64,000 bases of DNA from Isoetes taiwanensis (Eukaryota > Streptophyta > Lycopodiopsida > Isoetales > Isoetaceae): positions 60,001 to 124,000 of the forward strand of contig JAJEKV010000272.1 in the NCBI GenBank assembly GCA_021234155.1, written 5' to 3'. Made by a program: the position numbers and the translations under genes. Shown one piece after another: positions 56,598 to 64,000 of this stretch (positions are counted from its first letter, which is position 1; the number at the start of each line of letters is the position of its first letter). The notes under the pieces are model-generated. The model searched no databases. It worked only from the letters and a program-made list of their open reading frames with translations, and was not told where the DNA came from.

Positions 56598-57423
56598 AGT
56601 TGAAACATTTTACAACTTTACCTTCATTAGGGCAGTCATACTTGAGGTGACCATACTGATTACAGTTGTAGCAAGGCCCGAGCTTGTCCTTGCTTGCACC
56701 TCCACCTTTCTTTGCTTTCCCTGCATATAAAACTTCAGATGTGTCATCTTCATAAGCCACATTTTTCTGTTCAAATTCTGTCCTGATCATTTGAATGGCA
56801 TGCTCCTTGGACCTAGCAACATTTCTGATCAATGTAGCCAGCTGACTATTGTGAGACACAGATCTTGCCAAAGACAAGATTTGATATTGATCATTTAGAA
56901 TTATCCCAGCTCCCTCCAAATCTGCAATTATGGAGTCAAACTTTTCCAAGTAATCAGTCATATTGTCCTTTTCAAACAATTTTAACTTCCTAAGCTGTTT
57001 TTCGAGCATGTCAATTTTTGAAGACGTTTTGATCTCATATTGATTTACCATGTAATCCCACATCTCTTTTGGACTCATCCCTCTTAATTTTAACTTAATA
57101 GCAGTGCCAACCTTACTTGTTATAATAGCTTGAGCTTCCATTACCTTCAGTTCATCTTCTGGTTCTGCACTTACAGTCATTCTTGAACTGACAGGAACAT
57201 CATTGCCTCCACCTTCAACAGAAGCTTCACTGGTCTCCCCTGCAACAGAATTTCTTGATCTTGCAATTATAGAAGCTCTTTTGGTTTGTCCTCCATCAAT
57301 GAGATACCACAAGTTTTCAAATTCAAGCACTTGCCTAATGCCTTGCTTCCAAATCTGAAAACCACTATCCCCTTTAAACACCTCAATAGACGTTAGTAAA
57401 TTTGCACCAAATCTTGTAGACAT
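56512..57423 (-). CDS. Copia gag with two zinc knuckles
   Basis: The ATG at 57423 follows the primer site closely. The 303-residue product has a UBN2-type gag region (FKGDSGFQIWKQGIRQVLEF early, then MLEKQLRKLKLFEKDNMTDY). Two CCHC knuckles follow near the end (CYNCNQYGHLKYDC and CFNCDGKGHVAANC). Gag packages the element RNA into particles in the cytoplasm. Pol lies in the +1 frame relative to gag with an 86-base overlap. Most plant copia elements use one long frame, so this is either a +1 frameshift site or a mutation. Confidence 0.92.
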   Translation of the reverse strand: MSTRFGANLLTSIEVFKGDSGFQIWKQGIRQVLEFENLWYLIDGGQTKRASIIARSRNSVAGETSEASVEGGGNDVPVSSRMTVSAEPEDELKVMEAQAIITSKVGTAIKLKLRGMSPKEMWDYMVNQYEIKTSSKIDMLEKQLRKLKLFEKDNMTDYLEKFDSIIADLEGAGIILNDQYQILSLARSVSHNSQLATLIRNVARSKEHAIQMIRTEFEQKNVAYEDDTSEVLYAGKAKKGGGASKDKLGPCYNCNQYGHLKYDCPNEGKVVKCFNCDGKGHVAANCPCPRGDCRQRSRQRKVC

Positions 57424-57435
57424 TATGAGAATGCT

Positions 57436-57448
57436 GGCTCTGATACCA
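57436..57448 (-). other. Primer binding site, tRNA-iMet type
   Basis: On the minus strand TGGTATCAGAGCC starts one base after the 5' LTR. It matches the 3' end of plant initiator tRNA-Met, the usual copia primer. Confidence 0.9.
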
Positions 57449-57449
57449 A

Positions 57450-58111
57450 TGAAGGATTAAGCCTAGATACTTTCGAAATTATAGCTAGACAACTTTAGAT
57501 GGCAATGATGCAAAATACTCTTCAATTATGAATTAAGACATTCGAATACTTCACCATTCACTATTTAATAATCATTTAACGGACCATTGAAATTTTACTG
57601 TTCATTTTGTATTGATCAATTTACTGTAGCAGAGTTGACTCATATTTCGAGAGCCCAAGCACGATCTTTGAATTCATCAATCAATCTTCTGTCCACACAA
57701 AGATAAGATCCGAAAGCATTACATCTTAGTTTATATCCGGATCAGTCTGGCCGATCGGCCTAACCGACCTCTTAGCCGCACTTTGGGTCGACCATGGCAT
57801 TCTGTCATTCGACCGTTTTTCTCCATTTCTATAATGGTTAAGGCATACTAATCTTCAACTTTAACTTTTAACCTTTAACCACAAATTAACGGCCTAGGTT
57901 AGAATTTACCTAGGCCATTCCACTAACTTAGCAATAACCATTGCATTTCATACTCACATTTGATCCCAATGTCAAACGACCATTGTCCACCATTGTCTGA
58001 CTTGCTTTCAATCCCTCATTCCAACTGAGACTGTAGTTTTTTCCCTGCACACTCACAGAACTTTCTTCTCTGTAGATCTTAGCCATAATATTAAATGACT
58101 AATAACCTTCA
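57450..58111 (-). repeat. 5' LTR of the copia element (662 bp)
   Basis: Right copy. It differs from the left LTR at about eight bases and by an extra 33 bases near 57962-57995, which contain ACCATTGTCCACCATTGTC, a local duplication. Confidence 0.95.
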
Positions 58112-58129
58112 ACGCGAGAGGCAACGAGA

Positions 58130-59604
58130 GCTGTTGGATAGGCATATTCACCCCTTATTCCTTAATCTATACCGTACGTAAAGTTCCTCGTTTGTGGGGT
58201 ATGCAAGTACAAAATTTGCTATACTGTATAATAAGATTCGCAAAATACTATAAGATTTCAAGCGGAATACTATATGGTGTTGATTTCGTACGTGCAAAAT
58301 ACAATTATGAGGACTCTCGCTGCCCTACGTCACCCCCCGTGTGAATATGCACCCAAACCAAAGGGGGTTTAAGGGGGATTTTAATTTAAATGTGTTGGAC
58401 CCAATGGTTATGTTAATTAATGTCAATGGTAGTTATGTATTGGTTGTTAATGTCAATGGTTGTTATGTGTTGGGGGATTTAATTTTTATATGTTGGATGT
58501 TAATGGTTTGTGTTGCAAAAAAAATTTTTGGCCCCTTCGGGCCTTAGAACCCCCAGGTGTGACAAAAATTTTAGAATTCAAACCGAGAAAAAACTAGAAT
58601 TCATTTGAGGCTTTCATCACACAGTAGCTTTTGAATTTGATCACAATAAAACAAATAGAACATAAGTAAAAGTTACCATAAAGATAGAAGCTGATTGATC
58701 CCATTATTCGAAAGTCATAAAGTTTATAACACAAAGAAAACCCTCTGTTATTATGCTACATATTGTTACTTAAAGCTACAACTATTTCTCTTTCACAATG
58801 ACACCATTGTTTATCAATCCATATGATTTTGGATGCTCCATCTCTAGCTTAAAGGTAATGCATGATTCACCTTACGTTCGATTAAAGTTCCAAACCTACA
58901 ATATAAATGTATTCTTGTGGCCTTGTTTGGTGATCTGCGTGACATGGAAAAGGGCGTGGAATAATCCGCTTTGTTTGTGTGCATAAGAATCCGTTTGTTG
59001 ATTGAAGCTAAAAGGTGGCTGCTATGAACAATCCGAAGCGAGAAATATCCAAGAGTTGAAAGCAAGCAGAGGGCCTAAACTTGAATCTGCAGACAAATCA
59101 TAGGAAGGAAACTTTTGCAAAGACTACATTGTAGAATCAAGAAACCAATACCTTAAAAAAAAAACATTATGCTAAGCGAAGAAACATTAAAAACAAATAC
59201 CTTTGTAAGTGTGAGCAAAAATCCATCTCGTGGTAGTAAAATCCACTCGCACAATAAGAATCCAAGAGGGCAAGTACACATGCACACACATGCACACATG
59301 CACATGCACTTGCACTTGCACATGCATATGAACATGCACATGCACACACATGCACATGCATGTGCACATGCACACACATGCACATGCACATGCACACACT
59401 TGCATAGTGTTCATGCACAAACACATGCAGAGAAAGACAACAACCCTCGGATTTTTCCAACCAACGAAAATCAACGGCCCATAAAGGGTGCACTCTAGAA
59501 ATACTATTTAGTACACCTCAACGAATACAACAACGAAATCATAGAAAAACCATATGAAAAAGCGTATAAAAATCTAAAAGTAACCCCCTGTTATTATGCT
59601 ACAT
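58130..59604. repeat. Long repeat copy 1 (related to 60.9-62.28 kb)
   Basis: TTGGATAGGCATATTCACCC at 58136, the GTGAATATGCACCCAAACC block at 58341, the TTAGAATTCAAACC block at about 58571, and the end CCCTGTTATTATGCTACATAT at about 59585 (read as CCCTGTTATTATGC then TACATAT) all recur in the same order in the second copy. It begins right after the copia target duplication. A long middle stretch (58750-59260) is not shared. No gene was seen. Confidence 0.75.
59268..59410. repeat. ACACATGCAC microsatellite
   Basis: Alternating ACATGC/ACAC/TTGC units fill about 140 bases. The long cysteine/valine- or histidine/methionine-rich frames across it come from the repeat alone. Confidence 0.93.
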
Positions 59605-60450
59605 ATGGGATTGTGGTTTTCTTGATCCACGTAAAGTGAAAGGCATCATCAACTATTCATTTCCTTATATAGAAAAGCATGTCACTATCCATATAAAGTA
59701 CTGAAGCCATAACATAAAGCTAAAAACGCAGTCAAAGGCTCTAAAGTGAGATACAATTCCGTAAGATGTTTTGGGCTTGTGGTCTGGGTTGATGCAGAGG
59801 ATTGACATAAGTCCCTGCTTCTTGTTGTATAGGCTGCAACATATTGCAACAATGGCATTATATTGTAAGAATGGCATTTGGTTTTCCATTATTATGTTAA
59901 ATGCTTTTAGCATGTTGTTAAATTTCTTGATGGTTTGTACCCAAAATTAACTGACCCGACTAACTTAAACACGCATATTAGAAATGGGATTACTACATTA
60001 ACAAAGCACTTAAACACACATACTCAAAATGGAATTCTTATATTACCAAAGCATGAATTGGCTCTTTTTTACCATTGGGTATTCTATTCTTAATATTTGT
60101 ATGCATTCACTAAGAAAATGAAAGCATGTATTCATATAGGCCCTGTACAATTTCCATTACTGATGTAACTACACAAAACATTCTTCATGAATGGCCAATG
60201 TATTTTAGACAAAGAACATAATCACGTCAATCCCAATTGGTCTAGGGTGAGCTTCGCAAGCCTCTTCTTGGTCCATATACAATTCATAAACAAAAGAAAA
60301 CAAAACAACACAAAACAAAACCCCCATTCAAACCATTAATAAGCCCTGACACATGAAATGACCCAACAAAAACCATGAAAATGAAACGACAACAAGAAAC
60401 ATGAAAACACACTCTTGGGCCACCCGAGGACAACCCTCCGTGTGCAGCAC
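59605..60450. other. Intergenic between repeat copies
   Basis: AT-rich sequence, no gene supported. Words such as AACTTAAACACrCATAyT repeat near 59963 and 60003. Confidence 0.45.
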
Positions 60451-60452
60451 CT

Positions 60453-60454
<2 letters not shown>

Positions 60455-60487
<33 letters not shown>

Positions 60488-60912
60488 GGTAAGATTATGT
60501 TTATGTATTAAAGAAGAGAAAATTGTGGAAAGATCTAAATCGAAGTAGAATTGGTTAATATATAAAAGTCCACGAGCTTCAGGAATAGAATAGAACGTCC
60601 ACGGAGACCAATAGGTCATGGGACCCATACAATGGGCTAATACAATCATTACTACTAGGATTAAAAAACCCCTGCCTCGAAAGGTTTTCAATGGAAAAAC
60701 CTTTGCAGCAACACAAACCATTAACATCCAACATATAAAAATTAAACCCCCCACATAACAACCATTGACATTAACAACCAACACATAACTACCATTGACA
60801 TTAATTAACACAACCATTGGGTCCAACACATTTAAATTAAAATCCCCCTTAAACCCCCTTTGGTTTGGGTGCATATTCACACGGGGGTGACTCAGAACAA
60901 CGAGAGTACATT
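60455..60912 (-). mobile_element. LINE 3' end with A-tail
   Basis: A run of about 30 T at 60455-60484 is a poly(A) tail on the minus strand. Next to it, 60590-60705 matches the 3' part of LINE copy A (30560-60 region to 30655). It is inserted in, or recombined with, the long repeat, whose arm 60714-60912 is inverted. Confidence 0.6.
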
Positions 60913-61289
60913 GGATAGGCATATTCACCCCTTATTCCTTAATCTACACCGTGCGTAAAGTTCCTCGTTTGTGGGGTATGCAAAGTACAAAATTTGCTAT
61001 CTTGTATAACAAGATTAGCAAAATACTATAAGATTTCAAAGCGAGAATACTATATGGTGTTGATTTCATCGTGCAAAATACAATTATGAGGGGCTCTCGT
61101 TGCCCTACGTCACCCCGATGTGAATATGCACCCAAACCAAAGGGGGTTTAAGGGGATTTTAATTTAAATGTGTTGGACCCAATGGTTGTGTTAATTAATG
61201 TCAATGGTAGTTATGTGTTGGTTGTTAATGTCAATGGTTGTTATGTGGGGGTTTAATTTTTATATGTTGGATGTTAATGGTTTGTGTTG
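60714..61289. repeat. Inverted repeat, arms about 180-200 bp
   Basis: 60714-60912 is the near-perfect reverse complement of about 61093-61289 (GTGAATATGCACCCAAACC through GGTTTGTGTTGC), with about 180 unique bases between. The same arm is present once, in direct orientation, at 58341-58520. Confidence 0.85.
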
Positions 61290-62280
61290 CAAAAATTTTT
61301 TGGCCCCTTCAGGGGCCTTAAGGGCGATCCACACCCCCCTCCCGGGTGAGACAAAAATTTTAGAATTCAAACCCGAGAAAAAAACTAGAATTCATTTGAG
61401 GCTTTCATCATTGTGTAGCTTTTGAATTTCATCACAATAAAACAAATAGAACATAAGTAAAAGTTACCATAAAGATAGAAGCGATTGATCCCATTATTAC
61501 GAGAAAGTCATAAAGTTTGCAACACCCATACACAAACATTTTGCAACCGGAAGTTAACGACAACCTTTGGCCTCCATGGATTTTTGTGGTGAGAAACCAA
61601 AGTGGGAAACTTTTACGCTTGTTAGCACAAGGATCTAGAAGCCTCAAAATCTAAAAATGCATGGTAATTTTTTGCGGGCTTCATTCGAATGAGCCATAAA
61701 ACAATATCCAATAAGCAATCCTGTATTAATCATTTGGTAGGATGTAAAAGCCTACCAAACCCGGCCGGAAAATTGATGTTTTAGCATAGATAACTTAACC
61801 AAACATATCCATATCATACACTATCAAAAGATCTCGGAGAGAGCTTTCCAACATAATAAAAATCATCTCAAGCGAGCTCACGGATCAAAAGTTATGATAA
61901 GAAATGTGTTGCCCGGAAAGCGCACTACATGCGCCCTTCATGTGCTCATTATGCACCACACACACACAAAAGAGGACTTTTGTTGTGAGCCATTGGTTGT
62001 TGACCATTATGCACCACACACACAAAAAAAGAGCTTTTGTTGTGAGCCATTGGTTGTTGACCATTATGCACCACACGCACAAAAAAAAGGGCTTTTGTTG
62101 TGAACCATTGGTTGTTGACCATTGGAAAAAAAAAAGGGCTAAAATCAATGGCTCAGAAATGGTGCACTCTAGATGTACGCATTAGTACATCCATTTGAAT
62201 ACATCACGAAATCATAGGAAAACCTTAGTGAAAAGCGTACAAAAACACAAAGAAAACCCCCTGTTATTATGCTACATATT
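60908..62280. repeat. Long repeat copy 2
   Basis: Second copy of the 58.13-59.6 kb repeat with the same landmarks at 60914, 61111, 61360 and 62258. It ends next to LINE copy B and may be, or have become, that element's 3' untranslated region. Confidence 0.7.
61948..62130. repeat. Tandem repeat, 58 bp x 3
   Basis: ATTATGCACCACACACAC starts at 61948, 62006 and 62063, each followed by TTTTGTTGTGAGCCATTGGT. A partial fourth copy ends near 62125. Confidence 0.9.
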
Positions 62281-62289
62281 AGACAATCG

Positions 62290-64000
62290 GAGATAATGAC
62301 TACTGAGGGCTCAGTAATTGAAGACGTGCATCTAGAACCTCAAGTATGTATAATGCCAAGTCATGCACAAATGGTGCTCTGAGAAGTTGTAGAAGCGTGG
62401 AATGGAATGCTAAGGTCAAAAAAATGATTCGGACTATCTCAAAGCGGGACAACTTCGGAAGAGTATGGCTTTCATCTTCAATAACACATGGCGGCAATGA
62501 GGCACATAGTCTCGCTTCTGCGGCAATGCGGCTACTCCCATCTACCTGTCTCAATCCGTGCTTTGTGGGACCCGTCGCGCGAATTGATGCAATAGCTACA
62601 AGCTTGTTCTGGACAATGAAGCAAGCAAATAAGCTTGAGGCCCTGGTGCCAAGGTGGGATTTATGTGTGCATGATAATGACCAGTTTTCACTTGGGCCAA
62701 GGTAACTGCGTCCCATATCTTTTGAGAAAAATGGCCATTGAGATATTGTTGCAAAAGCTTCAGATCGGCGGCAAGCATCGCAAAGGTTTCGTTTACCGCC
62801 CAAGCCGCAAACCATGTAGTGCAATGCTCTTTCCAACATCGTTTCAAACGCTGAGGAGATTCAGCCATGGCAAGTGCAAGAACAGGATACCTATCATCAT
62901 CCATGTGGTGCACCTTGTAGATATAGTGGAGATGGCGCTTCATGGCAGAATGTTGAAGAGGCCAAAAACCTGTCTCTTGTAAAAGAATAGCATAGGGCAC
63001 CGTTGTTTTTAACTCAGAGGGCTGTAAGTGAGAAAGAACTTTTGCACCCGCTCCAAGCTCTCCCAAGCACTAGCACTAATGGCGGGCCCCCACACTTTAG
63101 AACCATACAAGTAAAAACGGGCTCTACCAAAGCCCGAAACAAGTGGGCTTTCCGTGGCCAATCATGAATTTAGCGAAAACAATTGTTTTGCATTGCATAG
63201 AGTGCTCTCCATCTAGCAGCCACCCACTTGGTAATACACTGTTCCCAAAGTGTGTTCTTACAGAATTCTACACCAAGATACTTGTAGCTATCTACAACTT
63301 CAACCAGCGGCTATCCGCGGTGCATAGTGGGAACATTGTGACGAGAAGATGGAACTACCAAAAGCTTAGTCTTTTGGAGATTAGCACGCAGACCTGTGTT
63401 CTCACAAAAACTGTGCAGAGCATGTAAATGTTGCTACATACTAGCAGCGGTATGTGCCAGAACCGAAACATCATCAGCATACATAAGTTGCCTAATGATA
63501 TAGTGTGCCAAATGTGGACCTCTCCGCCATGATTATCAAGCCATTCTTCCAATTGATCAATGTACAAGCCAAAGAGTGTAGGAGATAAAGGGCAACCCCG
63601 GCGAACTCCAATATTGCTAGTGATTTGAGTACGATCTTTGGAAATTTAACAAAACCCTTTCATAGAGCCGATAAACTGCGTTTTTGAAGATCTTGTGGAA
63701 CCCCAAGTGCACCCAGAAGCGGCCCAAAGCTTCAGCGTGGTTACGTATCAAAAGTAGAAGTAAAATCCACAAAGCATATATAGAGGCCTTGTTTCAAACT
63801 TCGACTATGTTCAATAAGCATGCGCAATGTGAAAATATGGTCTATTGTAGAATGGCATGGCTTTGCCGCCCTACAAATACACCACTATGTTACGCCCATG
63901 ATGTCAACCGCTTCTCGAAGAGGCGGCTAAGAGCTTTGAAAATATGGAACTTACCATGATCATGCGATAATTAGAAGGGTCATGCTTATCACCTGCTTGG
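62290..64000 (-). mobile_element. LINE retrotransposon (copy B), continues past the window
   Basis: Reading leftward from the right edge, pieces of reverse transcriptase appear at 63900-63560 (GLYIDQLEEWLDNHGG at about 63565). The catalytic QLMYADD is at 63472-63490. The C-terminal region follows (AMKRHLHYIYKVHHMDDDRY, then PVLALAMAESPQRLKRCW, about 62940-62860). A cysteine/histidine tail (RLCASLPPCVIEDESHTLPK, about 62500) runs to about 62300. It is the same family as copies A and C. Frame changes occur in the RT, so this copy also seems inactive. Its 5' half lies outside the window. Confidence 0.85.

Larger units (their letters stand above)
52593..58111 (-). mobile_element. Ty1/copia LTR retrotransposon, nearly complete, defective
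   Basis: Two near-identical LTRs bound gag and pol, all reading leftward. LTRs start TGAAGG and end CCTTCA. ACGCG flanks both outer ends (52588-52592, 58112-58116), a 5-bp target duplication. A primer site matching the initiator tRNA-Met 3' end is at 57436-57448, one base inside the 5' LTR. A purine tract (minus strand) is at 53222-53232, next to the 3' LTR. The LTRs differ at about eight sites in 629, counted by eye, plus one 33-bp indel, so the insertion is fairly recent. Pol lacks part of RNase H, so it is not autonomous as it stands. Confidence 0.95.

Noticed and set aside
52593-58111. Endogenous pararetrovirus
   Set aside because: The domain order is protease-integrase-RT-RNase H with LTRs and a tRNA-iMet primer site, so it is Ty1/copia.
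59153-59498. Cys/Val- and His/Met-rich proteins of 80-109 residues
   Set aside because: All are readings of the ACACATGCAC microsatellite.
60284-60928. 214-codon minus-strand protein
   Set aside because: It spans a poly(A) tail, LINE 3' sequence and the inverted repeat arm. The NVNGSYV/NVNGCYV repeats in it come from DNA repeats that occur in other frames elsewhere.

Overview
This is plant nuclear DNA, very repeat-rich and almost gene-free. The evidence is a PLS-class pentatricopeptide-repeat gene of plant type, a nuclear gene for a predicted plastid protein (DUF3593 family), plant-type CACTA, Helitron, Ty1/copia and LINE elements, and visible GT-AG splice sites. The style (intron-poor PPR gene, abundant LINE relics, large satellite) suggests a large-genome lineage such as a fern. 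That placement is an inference and not demonstrated.

Layout. 1-2.3 kb: the C-terminal part of a Helitron helicase, running in from outside the window, then two short tandem repeats and a perfect GC-rich hairpin. 2,304-30,042: one CACTA (En/Spm) DNA transposon of about 27.7 kb, with CACTACAA ends, a 3-bp target duplication (ATG on both sides) and GC-rich subterminal arrays of a CGTCGTT-n-A-rCGrCG motif. Inside it, in order, are a telomere-like (CCCTAA)n tract, a decayed SET-domain gene, a decayed TNP2 transposase, a small unknown gene, an 11.4-kb satellite of about 1.11-kb units, an AGO4-like PIWI fragment, a large CTT microsatellite and a second decayed gene of unknown function. The motif array recurs internally at about 3.34, 10.03 and 23.81 kb, each time upstream of a coding block.

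30-36.9 kb: a coding-like relic, a LINE fragment (minus strand) and two small unrecognised ORFs. 36.9-40.75 kb: about 18 copies or half-copies of a 22-bp palindrome with core arms AAATGGCGCC, apparently the centre of longer foldback elements. 41.6-44.3 kb: an E-class PPR gene (minus). 45.0-46.4 kb: a 143-bp MITE, then the DUF3593 plastid gene (plus), which carries a 1-nt frame break near its end. 46.6-49.1 kb: a LINE relic and a possible TIR element. 52,593-58,111: a young but defective Ty1/copia element (minus) with 1-2% LTR divergence and a 5-bp target duplication. 58.1-64 kb: nested repeats, an inverted repeat and a second LINE (minus) running off the right edge.

The ordinary host genes are the PPR gene and the DUF3593 gene; both act, by family knowledge, in organelles. 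The most unusual part is the CACTA element, because it carries pieces related to host chromatin-silencing proteins (a SET domain and an AGO4-clade PIWI segment) together with a large satellite array. Most transposon genes here are broken in several frames, so they are marked as pseudogenes.
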